A stretch of 11,372 bases of DNA from Nostoc sp. CHAB 5834. Lineage in GTDB: Bacteria > Cyanobacteriota > Cyanobacteriia > Cyanobacteriales > Nostocaceae. The DNA is taken from the NCBI GenBank assembly GCA_020829485.1, contig JAIVFU010000161.1, positions 1 through 11,372 on the forward strand, read 5' to 3'. Position 1 is the stretch's first letter, and every line of letters starts with the position of its first letter. Of the stretch, positions 6,292 through 11,372 are shown piece by piece. A program made the position numbers and the translations under genes. The notes under the pieces were generated by a model. It saw only the letters and a list, made by a program, of their open reading frames with translations, had not been told where the DNA came from and searched no databases.

Positions 6292-6467
6292 CTATCTAAT
6301 ATTTAGCCAGTTTTTGTGGGGAGTGCCATTAGATGCGTTGGCTGTAAGTACTGTCACATTCCTCGCATTTCCTTGTCCATTAGAGCGATAGTCATTGAAG
6401 CACCCCAATGAGTAAAACCCAAACCTGACATTGCAACCCTCCACTAATAGCAGCACCAAAGCTTAAG
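6292..6467 (-). pseudogene. Coding remnant with paired cysteines, family not recognised
   Basis: The minus strand is open from about 6467 to a stop at 6292-6294. It reads as a plausible secreted-protein fragment with EGCNVRFGFYSLGCFNDYRS, then NGQGNARNVTVLTANASNGT, after which it runs into unrelated residues before the stop. No ATG is present. The cysteine spacing loosely recalls WSC-type carbohydrate-binding domains, but that is weak. The fragment is part of a gene-poor stretch between the RTX-like gene and the IS relic. Confidence 0.3.
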
Positions 6468-6499
6468 TAGGTCGGTGTTGAAAATTGTCGTTATGACAA

Positions 6500-6533
6500 G
6501 GCAGGAGGCAGAGGGCAGAAGGCAGAAGGGAAG
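6500..6533 (+). repeat. Short tandem purine-rich repeat (STRR-like)
   Basis: The stretch consists of GGCAGGA, GGCAGAG, GGCAGAA and GGCAGAA heptads in tandem, ending in GGGA. Heptanucleotide STRR arrays of this kind are common between genes in heterocystous cyanobacteria and help place the organism. No function is implied. Confidence 0.7.
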
Positions 6534-6610
6534 AGCTTTTTGGGCAACTTTACTTTTCGTTACATATTTTGGTTTTTTTACGCTGTTCTACTTAGTTAAG
6601 CATAAATAAA

Positions 6611-6637
6611 GTTACTAGCTGTTAAATAGCGAGTAAC
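6611..6637. repeat. Intergenic stem-loop
   Basis: GTTACT-A-GCT (6611-6620) pairs with AGC-G-AGTAAC (6628-6637) with one internal mismatch and a 7-base loop. It lies in a gene-free, AT-rich stretch. No T-run follows. Confidence 0.35.
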
Positions 6638-6739
6638 TAGGCTACTAAGCTTTCACCCGAAAACTCCGGTTTTTCGCAAAAACTTAAAAAATTTACAAAA
6701 CTTTACTTTATAAAGTTCTCAAGCCATCGCTCCCCTGGT

Positions 6740-6778
6740 AATGCCTGAGCAAGTGAGCGAACCAATAGCTCAGGCATT
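6740..6778. repeat. 11-bp inverted repeat in gene-free region
   Basis: AATGCCTGAGC (6740-6750) and GCTCAGGCATT (6768-6778) are perfect arms around a 17-base loop. No T-run follows on either strand. It could be an operator-like or remnant element end. Confidence 0.45.
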
Positions 6779-6921
6779 GCCGCCGTGTAAAATTTCATTT
6801 AGTTAAATATCTGCACTAGCTGATTGCTGCTGACAAGATCATATTGCGATCGCTACTTCCAAACGCTATTTTGATTCGACATTTTCTCATGCTTGGGCGG
6901 TGTGGTCGAGCAATTATAAAA

Positions 6922-6950
6922 GGGAGAGGCAAGCTCAACTTGCCTTTCCC
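6922..6950 (-). terminator. Rho-independent terminator, minus strand
   Basis: Read on the minus strand, GGGAAAGGCAAG, a 5-base loop and CTTGCCTCTCCC form a 12-bp stem with one wobble, followed directly by TTTTAT. It sits just after the end of the IS4-like transposase relic on the same strand, so it would have ended that transcript or shielded neighbours from it. Confidence 0.7.
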
Positions 6951-6959
6951 CTCGGCTAT

Positions 6960-7255
6960 TCAATTATGATTAATTAAATCTAATTCAACATCCCAACGTT
7001 TACCGTAAAGCCCAACAAGTTCCAGAGTAGGATAAGTTGTTTTATCTAAGAGAGTAGTGATTAAGCTGACTCTTTGAGTGCGAAAACCAGGAATAATAAT
7101 GTAGTAGTAAATGCTTTTTATATTTAATTTTTAGCTCAGAGATTGCTTGCTTAATTGCAGATTCCGGCAATAATTCTTTAAAAGGTAGTCCCAGACTTTG
7201 ATTAAATTATCAAGTGAGGATTTGTACTCGTAGTGTCACAGTAGTATTTATGATG
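6960..7255 (-). pseudogene. IS4-family-like transposase relic
   Basis: The minus strand keeps two recognisable pieces in different frames. From about 7255 to 7113 there is an N-terminal piece, TTVTLRVQILT, then two stop codons, then FNQSLGLPFKELLPE and ISELKIKY, as at the start of cyanobacterial IS4-like transposases. From about 7112 to the stop at 6960 a shifted frame reads IIPGFRTQRVSLITTLLD, then YPTLELVGLYGKRWDVELDL, which is the region around the last catalytic Glu (YxxRWxVE). The middle, including the DD residues, is deleted, and the end after the Glu is missing. No terminal inverted repeats could be paired. It is not functional. Confidence 0.65.
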
Positions 7256-7304
7256 TTTGCTTGCTCGTCTCAAAGAAAGTATTTCATGAACGAGTAAGCT
7301 TTTC

Positions 7305-7673
7305 CTACCTAAAAATTTTTTGGACAACCCGTACATCTTTGCACTGTCTAGAGTTAGGCATAGCGTAGTTTACCGCCACAGGCATCCCAACAAGGCTCCT
7401 GGTTACGCCAGGAGCAAACTTCATTAGCGATCGCCAATGAGTAGGATTATCAGGCTGTCTGTGACCGATTACACGGGGGTAAGAAGCGATCGCCCCACTC
7501 TTCAACTTCTTATTCTCAATATATTTATACAAGCAACCCTTGCGCTGTCTGCCTTTTGGCTTCTGCACAGCTTCGGGCTGCGGCTGACTTTCCTCTAAGA
7601 AATTTTCGGGTATCCATCCACACGTCCCACATCCATCATTTAGAGTGAGCAATTTCTGCTGACAGCGAGAAAC
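7305..7673 (-). pseudogene. Truncated hypothetical gene (cyanobacterial family of unknown function)
   Basis: The minus-strand frame is open from the edge of the miniature element at 7673. It reads VSRCQQKLLTLNDGCGTCGW, a Gln/Pro/Lys-rich linker, then GCLYKYIENKKLKSGAIASY, RVIGHRQPDNPTHW. The last part resembles a family of unknown function found repeatedly in Nostoc-type genomes. After HWR, exactly at a HIP1 octamer (7429-7436), the frame runs into unrelated residues that read like translated intergenic repeat DNA, so the C-terminus is lost too. No ATG remains; a TTG at 7652 is the first possible start and has no ribosome-binding site. The first Cys pair (C-x2-C) might bind metal. I treat it as a gene broken at both ends. 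Confidence 0.5.
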
Positions 7674-7882
7674 GGGGTATGAGTAGTATTCACGCAGAAA
7701 ACCGGGTTAAGAGATATTACATGAGTAATACAAGCATTTTGAAAAGCTGAAACCCTTATTTGATCGTTAAGTAGTGACTTGATGATCAGCATTAGTCAAT
7801 GACCTTCGTTATCCGAATAATCCTTATCTAATAAGGCTTTTAAGCTTAACTCGGTTTTCTGTTCCGATGATACTTATACCCC
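7674..7882. mobile_element. Tn3-type miniature element (TIME/MITE), right copy
   Basis: This is a second 209-bp copy, identical to 4149-4357 as far as I can read and in the same orientation. Its inverted repeats are at 7674-7711 and 7845-7882. The flanks GAAAC and TAGCC do not match each other, nor do they match those of the other copy. The left side abuts the 5'-truncated hypothetical gene. Together the copies bracket 3.7 kb and could act as a composite element. Confidence 0.82.
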
Positions 7883-7891
7883 TAGCCTGAT

Positions 7892-8033
7892 ATTTCCTCT
7901 CTACGAGACGCTGAACGCGAACGCTCGAAAAAAGGCGGGAAGCGATCGCTCCTTCTAGCTTACCTACAGAAGGCTCCGCGAAAGCGCTTGCCAGACACAA
8001 GCGAACGCGAGTAGCGTCTCGTAGAGAGGAAAT
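7892..8033. repeat. 142-bp element with 21-bp perfect inverted ends
   Basis: The 21-base arm 7892-7912 (starting ATTTCCTCTCTACGAGAC) is the exact reverse complement of 8013-8033. The inner sequence continues the symmetry imperfectly with ACGCGAA and GCGAACGCG words and contains a HIP1 octamer. It is non-coding and looks like a cyanobacterial palindromic repeat or small MITE. It begins 10 bases after the right miniature element and ends about 75 bases before the PEP-CTERM gene, so it may carry or disturb that gene's promoter. Confidence 0.7.
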
Positions 8034-8108
8034 GTGAGATATGCCTGGAGCGATCGCACTCTTTATGTAAAATTACTGAATAAAGGTAAATTGGAGAGGG
8101 GGAGAAAA

Positions 8109-8735
8109 TTGGCTAATCTAAGAATAATTTATAGATGTTGGTTTTACGCCACCCTAGTAGCAGGAATGCTGGTTTCAAATCCAGCAAGAGCGGCTGTAAT
8201 TAGTTACAACGAAGCAAGCAACGGTGACTTACCTCAAAGTCCTGAAGGTTCACCTGTGTTTGACCTGGATATTGGTACAAATACTTTCACTGGCGAGATA
8301 ACCTTCTCAAATAATTTTGTGCCATCTGATCTTGATTCCTTCGCTTTCAACATCCCGGCTAGTACTCGTTTTGAATCAATCTTGCTTAACATTTCGTTGT
8401 TGTCGGTAGGTTCCGGCATTTTTTCTACAACGGGGTACGACCTCCAAAACTCCTCGTTTAACTTAATTGCTTCAGAGTCAATTCCAATCCCTTCCGCAAA
8501 CCTTAACCTGTTTGCATCAAATCTTCCATTAGGTTCTGGTCAATTTGCCTTACAGAATTCTTTTATTGCTGGAGCTTTACTACCTGGGGAGTTTCGCACG
8601 GCTGCATACACTTTTTCTCTTAACGTTGTAGCAGCAACCCCAGTTCCTGAACCTTCTTTTATATTAGGTACGCTCACATTTAGTCTTTTAGCAGGTAGTT
8701 TACTGTTGAAGCGCAAAAAAAAAACAGAGAGGTAA
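8109..8735 (+). CDS. PEP-CTERM surface-sorting-signal protein
   Basis: This 208-residue exported protein has a hydrophobic N-terminal signal (about residues 5-28, ending NPARA before AVIS), a Ser/Asn-rich beta-type body with few charges, and a C-terminal VPEPSFILGTLTF hydrophobic helix followed by LKRKKK. That tripartite tail is the PEP-CTERM signal handled by exosortase, so the protein is destined for the envelope or outside. The frame is open back to a GTG at 8034, but that start would put 25 charged residues before the signal peptide and overlaps the end of the palindromic element. The TTG at 8109 has the purine-rich GGAGAGGGGGAG just upstream and gives a proper signal peptide. A run of ten A at 8715-8724 encodes the basic tail and is prone to slippage. 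No exosortase gene is nearby. Confidence 0.8.
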   Translation: MANLRIIYRCWFYATLVAGMLVSNPARAAVISYNEASNGDLPQSPEGSPVFDLDIGTNTFTGEITFSNNFVPSDLDSFAFNIPASTRFESILLNISLLSVGSGIFSTTGYDLQNSSFNLIASESIPIPSANLNLFASNLPLGSGQFALQNSFIAGALLPGEFRTAAYTFSLNVVAATPVPEPSFILGTLTFSLLAGSLLLKRKKKTER

Positions 8736-9073
8736 AGCAAAATGTAATTTAGCTTACACACTGCTGGCGAATTCAAAAATAACTGAGAAGCTGCTTAAGA
8801 TACCATCAGGCAAGGAAGTTGCGAAGCTGCGGCTCATAACTAATCAGCCGGACATGATATCAAAGGGCGTAAGCAAGGCTAAAAGCTATGAAGTTACTAG
8901 TTTTGTGTATGTAAATACTCAGGTATGTGGATACCTGAGTATTTACATACTCAGGTATCCGCAATGATTCTTATAAAGGATACGGACATCGCAGTTTTTT
9001 TACTACCAAAGTTGATTATCTCGGTCATCAAGTTACTCTCAAACCCCAATCATCTACTTCAGCTGTTAAATGC
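8736..9073. other. Gene-free stretch with decayed coding traces
   Basis: No convincing gene is present. One plus-strand frame is open from 8737 to a stop at 8965 and reads protein-like (KLLKIPSGKEVAKLRLI, then KSYEVTSF), but it has no ATG until 8854 and ends in the hairpin unit at 8907. After the hairpin a second frame reads GYGHRSFFTTKVDYLGHQV with no start. These may be parts of one decayed gene interrupted by the palindrome. I do not recognise the family. Confidence 0.3.
8907..8960. repeat. Nested palindromes forming two mutually exclusive hairpins
   Basis: The 20-base arm 8907-8926 is the perfect reverse complement of 8931-8950 (loop GTGG). In addition, GGATACCTGAGTA (8929-8941) pairs perfectly with TACTCAGGTATCC (8948-8960), loop TTTACA. 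The middle arm is shared, so only one hairpin can form at a time. The unit is therefore arm, reverse arm, partial arm. Confidence 0.8.
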
Positions 9074-9466
9074 TCAAAACAAAAGTTCATAAATTTTGTA
9101 ATTAACGTTGAGATCGTTACCCCCTTTGTTGTTTACAACTAGCTCGTAATACCCATCGGAATCATTATTGACGAAATATTGTAATTTCCATTCAAGCACT
9201 ACAACTCGAAAACTAGGTACAACAGGACGACCCGTCACACTTGGGACGAAAAAATGATGGCTTTGGCTTAGTCGTTCAGCATCAGAGATTGGTCGAAATA
9301 CCTGTCTTGTCTCTGTTTGTGCTCTAGCAACAAAACTGCCCTCATAGACTATTGGTAGCTGGGCTTTCACCATTGGGGCTATTATCAGAACCAGTGCTAA
9401 AGTTAGCGCCAGCAAAGTGCTACTAAATACAATGAACCTGCGGAATCGTGAGAATTTTTTGAACAT
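9074..9466 (-). CDS. Small exported protein of unknown function
   Basis: This is a 130-residue protein with a basic N-terminus (KKFSRFRR), a hydrophobic stretch at about residues 11-34 and a likely signal peptidase site after PMVKA (residue 35), so the mature product would be about 95 residues in the periplasm or outside. The mature part has no cysteine and no motif I recognise. Its end (YYELVVNNKGGNDLNVNYKI) suggests a beta-strand domain. The start is well supported: AGGAGG lies a few bases before the ATG. The gene stands alone, pointing away from the broken J-domain gene. Coding quality is good (signal peptide plus strong ribosome-binding site), but the family is unknown. Confidence 0.65.
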   Translation of the reverse strand: MFKKFSRFRRFIVFSSTLLALTLALVLIIAPMVKAQLPIVYEGSFVARAQTETRQVFRPISDAERLSQSHHFFVPSVTGRPVVPSFRVVVLEWKLQYFVNNDSDGYYELVVNNKGGNDLNVNYKIYELLF

Positions 9467-9605
9467 TTTTTCCTCCTATTCAACTAGGTATTGAGCATAA
9501 AATCCTGTATGGTTTTTGTGTCAGTAATTTAGACTGTCCTGCCCGTCTGGACTTGGGTTTGACGTTTTGCATAACAATCTTTCCCCCTCTTGTGTTGGGC
9601 TATGA

Positions 9606-10062
9606 ATGGCAAAAGCTAGACTACCTCTTTTTTTGGCGAAGGTATTGATACAATACAGTTATTTGATACTTAATCCAAGTATTGTTAATAGTTTTTATAA
9701 ATTCCAAATTCAAATTGATTACTGCGATCGCCCGCCCAAAATTCCAAACCAACACTCATATCAAAGAGCGGCGCTGCAAGGAATGACGAAGCCCGGCCAC
9801 AGCCTGAGATTTTCTCTAAGAAGAGGGGAGTGTTGAGCAAGCATTTGCTGGGTATCAAGCCCTACCACCACAAGCTAGCGAGAGGAAATGGTGGGAAGTG
9901 CTTGGTGTTAGTCCTGGTGCTTCTGATGAGGAGGTAAGGGAAGGATACCGGAAACTAGCACGACAACATCATCCAGATAACGGTGGTTCTGATGAGCAGA
10001 TGGCTGCAATCAACGCTGCTTATGAACAGGCAAAGCAGGTTGGCTATAAGGTGCAACTATGA
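9606..10062 (+). pseudogene. Broken J-domain (DnaJ-like) gene
   Basis: The last part, in the frame from 9820 to the stop at 10060-10062, is a complete J-domain: WWEVLGVSPGASDEEVREGY, RKLARQHHPDNGG with the HPD motif that stimulates the Hsp70 ATPase, then the closing helix. That frame has no start codon and a stop at 9817. The preceding frame from ATG 9606 ends at 9836 and reads IDYCDRPPK, then GMTKPGHSLRFSLRRG, which looks like the N-terminal part of phage- or plasmid-type J-domain proteins. Removing one G from GGGG at 9825-9828 would join the two as LRRG-SVEQAFAGYQALPP. Compared with my memory of such proteins, a middle section also seems to be missing. Programmed frameshifting is possible but less likely. 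Confidence 0.55.
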
Positions 10063-10087
10063 TTAGTAAACCGTAATTACCGCAGCA
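10051..10087 (+). repeat. 37-bp direct repeat, left copy (overlaps J-domain gene end)
   Basis: GTGCAA, two variable bases, ATGATT, one variable base, then GTAAACCGTAATTACCGCAG and CA: 34 of 37 positions match 10797-10833. It includes the last codons and stop of the J-domain frame (KVQL stop), followed by a small inverted repeat centred on GTAATTAC. Together with the right copy it brackets the pilin-like gene. Confidence 0.75.
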
Positions 10088-10149
10088 ACGACATCTGGGC
10101 CTATCCTCTCACTTGGGCGACCATATACCCGTGAACCCGATTGAGAATT

Positions 10150-10155
10150 TATAAT
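10150..10155 (+). promoter_or_regulatory. Possible -10 box for the pilin-like gene
   Basis: TATAAT lies 27 bases before the ATG at 10182. No good -35 box is seen at the standard distance, so this may be an activator-dependent promoter or chance. Confidence 0.3.
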
Positions 10156-10181
10156 GGCGAAATACTGAACGACATGATGAT

Positions 10182-10763
10182 ATGCATAATACAAAAGATA
10201 CTGGCTTTAGTTTAATAGAATTAATAGTAGTAATGCTGTTGGTAGGAATTTTAGCAGCGATCGCAGCTCCTAGTTGGGTTGCCTTTGTAAATCAGCAGCA
10301 AATAAATAAGGTTAACGACGCTGTTTTAGCTGCACTGCAAGAAGCACAGCGCGAAGCTAAAAACGAAAAACTTAACTACAGTGTCAGTTTTCAGAAAAAC
10401 AGCACAACCCAAAATGTAGAGGTTGCTATTTATCGTACCGATGCTGGAATCAGCACATGGAAACCTTTAGGAGCAGATGTAGGCGTTAGCTCTAACAAAT
10501 TTCTGCTAGGTGCAAATCTTACTAGTCAAAATACTGCTGGTTCAGTATCTTATACTCTAAGTTCAGCAACAAAAATTACTTTTGATTATATGGGGACTCT
10601 GCCAAACGCAAGCTTTGGCACAGTTGAACCAATTGGATTGAAAATTGTATCAGCTGTACCAAGCTCTGCAAATTCTACTTCTCCTAGCAGCGTCAAGCGA
10701 TGCGTTATCGTAAAAACGCTTTTAGGCACAATGCAGAAGGTGAAAGACTCTGACTGCAACTAA
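10182..10763 (+). CDS. Type IV pilin-like / pseudopilin protein (GspH/FimT type)
   Basis: This 193-residue protein has a class III signal: the short leader MHNTKDTG, a prepilin peptidase site before FSLIELIVVMLL, and Glu at mature position 5. The hydrophobic helix spans about residues 9-31. The rest looks like the beta-rich GspH/FimT domain of minor pilins and pseudopilins, and two cysteines near the C-terminus (in RCVIV and DSDCN) could form the closing disulphide loop. It would be processed in the inner membrane and assembled into, or prime, a type IV pilus or secretion pseudopilus. The ATG has no clear ribosome-binding site. No other pilus genes lie nearby, and the gene sits between two 37-bp direct repeats, suggesting it came as a separate unit. 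Confidence 0.85.
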   Translation: MHNTKDTGFSLIELIVVMLLVGILAAIAAPSWVAFVNQQQINKVNDAVLAALQEAQREAKNEKLNYSVSFQKNSTTQNVEVAIYRTDAGISTWKPLGADVGVSSNKFLLGANLTSQNTAGSVSYTLSSATKITFDYMGTLPNASFGTVEPIGLKIVSAVPSSANSTSPSSVKRCVIVKTLLGTMQKVKDSDCN

Positions 10764-10796
10764 GTCATACTATCTGAATTCTTATCTGATTACAAA

Positions 10797-10833
10797 GTGC
10801 AATCATGATTGGTAAACCGTAATTACCGCAGCA
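10797..10833 (+). repeat. 37-bp direct repeat, right copy
   Basis: It matches 10051-10087 at 34 of 37 positions. Here too the frame TAC-AAA-GTG-CAA followed by TCA-TGA reads YKVQS-stop, like the end of the J-domain gene, but no J-domain precedes it. The 3' end of that gene therefore appears to have been duplicated on either side of the pilin-like gene. Confidence 0.75.
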
Positions 10834-10857
10834 TTGATTTTTTACGACAGTTCCTCA

Positions 10858-10872
10858 TGGGGGAAACCCCCA
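10858..10872. repeat. TGGGGG-AAA-CCCCCA hairpin
   Basis: A perfect 6-bp GC stem with a three-base loop lies in the 229-bp gap between the pilin-like gene and the next gene. No T-run follows. The wording GGGGGAAACCCCC is common in Nostoc-type intergenic repeats. The rest of this gap holds the right direct repeat and an AT-rich upstream region. Confidence 0.5.
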
Positions 10873-10992
10873 AGATCGGACTGTCTCAACTTGTCCGGTC
10901 AAACTTCACAATACAACCCGTAATTTCACCGTACAGTCTGCCGGAGTGTATGCCGGATAATAATATAAGAACCAGCGTACAATTCGCTCTTT

Positions 10993-11265
10993 ATGGCAGA
11001 CACTCAACCCGATATCATCCAAGCTGACGGCGAAGATTCTCAAAAAGAAGAGAATTTTTCTAAAATTTCTATATTAGATTTGCAGAAAAAATATGACATT
11101 GGGCGCGATCCACTGTACGCCCGGATGCGCTACCTACAAATCAAAACTTGGAAAGTGTCGGGTAAAGCCTACTTGTACGCTGACCAGATAGCCCAGATGG
11201 ACGCACTACACGACCACATCAAAACTACTGGACGGATGGAAGGCTACCAGCAATTCTCATTTTGA
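10993..11265 (+). CDS. Small putative DNA-binding (winged-helix/excisionase-like) protein
   Basis: This 90-residue protein has an acidic, disordered N-terminus (residues 1-22). It then has a compact region, ISILDLQKKYDIGRDPLYAR, followed by a segment resembling a beta-wing (WKVSGKAYLYADQIAQMDAL) and a conserved-looking end, IKTTGRMEGY. A helix-turn-helix picking a target followed by a wing is the pattern of MerR/excisionase-like proteins, and small proteins like this are common on Nostoc-type plasmids. DNA binding is inferred from shape only. No ribosome-binding site is seen before the ATG. A second ORF ends inside its start (frame 10809-11027), but it looks spurious. Confidence 0.6.
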   Translation: MADTQPDIIQADGEDSQKEENFSKISILDLQKKYDIGRDPLYARMRYLQIKTWKVSGKAYLYADQIAQMDALHDHIKTTGRMEGYQQFSF

Positions 11266-11324
11266 AAAAAAATCAGAGAAAATTCTGTTATTTAAATAGA
11301 GAACTTGTGTCGAAGCATCATTTT

Positions 11325-11353
11325 TTGACAAATAATTATCATCCAACGTTGGA
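11325..11353 (+). promoter_or_regulatory. TTGACA box followed by a 12-bp palindrome
   Basis: TTGACA (11325-11330) is a perfect -35 box, and TCCAACGTTGGA (11342-11353) is a perfect palindrome within the spacer/-10 zone. No good -10 box is visible. It could be an operator-controlled promoter for a gene beyond the window, possibly bound by the small upstream protein. Confidence 0.3.
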
Positions 11354-11372
11354 GATAGACAAGTTTTAAGAA

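Noticed and set aside
8234..8776. Minus-strand frames of 61 and 78 residues over the PEP-CTERM gene
   Set aside because: They are antisense shadows without start signals; the plus-strand gene has a signal peptide and a sorting tail.
8907..8960. Nested hairpins considered as a rho-independent terminator
   Set aside because: The stems are AT-rich and no T-run follows on either strand.
10809..11027. 72-residue frame between the pilin-like and DNA-binding genes
   Set aside because: It starts inside the direct repeat, crosses the GGGGG/CCCCC hairpin and overlaps the next gene; its composition is not protein-like.

Overview
The window most likely comes from a filamentous, probably heterocyst-forming (Nostocales-type), cyanobacterium. 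The evidence is ten copies of the cyanobacterial HIP1 octamer GCGATCGC (at 1565, 3610, 3661, 6846, 7429, 7486, 7942, 8050, 9723 and 10257), a short tandem purine-rich repeat of the STRR kind, a PEP-CTERM surface protein, a clustered tRNA array like those known from Nostoc/Anabaena, and several proteins whose wording resembles Nostoc families. The adjacent parA and parB genes with candidate partition palindromes suggest a plasmid or other accessory replicon. No replication initiator is visible, so this is not proven.

Layout. 1-623 is the end of a dense tRNA array: Thr(TGT, cut by the window edge), Gly(TCC), Val(TAC), Arg(TCT), Ala(TGC), His(GTG), Ser(TGA) and a decayed Ile(GAT)-like unit, followed by an orphan T-arm. 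On the minus strand, 651-1367 encodes a haem-oxygenase-fold protein with candidate di-iron ligands. 1592-2065 is a P-loop kinase-like protein. 2066-3888 is a partition module: a palindrome, a hairpin, parA, and parB overlapping it; the same palindrome occurs again inside parB.

3889-8033 is a scrambled accessory stretch. Two identical 209-bp miniature elements (4149-4357 and 7674-7882, same orientation) have 38-bp terminal inverted repeats of Tn3-family type. They enclose a 593-residue glycine-rich, RTX-like repeat protein gene (minus strand), a cysteine-bearing coding remnant, a relic of an IS4-like transposase and a truncated hypothetical gene. The left copy abuts the C-terminal stub of an aldo/keto reductase. 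In both copies, the gene on the left side has lost its 5' part where it meets the element. A 142-bp unit with 21-bp perfect inverted ends follows directly.

8109-8735 encodes a PEP-CTERM protein, best started at a TTG with a strong ribosome-binding site. 8736-9073 has no convincing gene but holds two mutually exclusive perfect hairpins. 9074-9466 (minus) encodes a small secreted protein. 9606-10062 is a broken J-domain gene. 10182-10763 is a GspH/FimT-type pilin-like gene lying between two 37-bp near-identical direct repeats, each containing what looks like the last codons of the J-domain gene. 10993-11265 encodes a small protein that may bind DNA.

The genes do not form one pathway. The coherent units are the tRNA array, the parAB/palindrome module and the miniature-element pair. 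The surface or secreted products (RTX-like, PEP-CTERM, small exported protein, pilin-like) give the right two thirds a cell-envelope flavour. The number of truncated genes shows heavy rearrangement.
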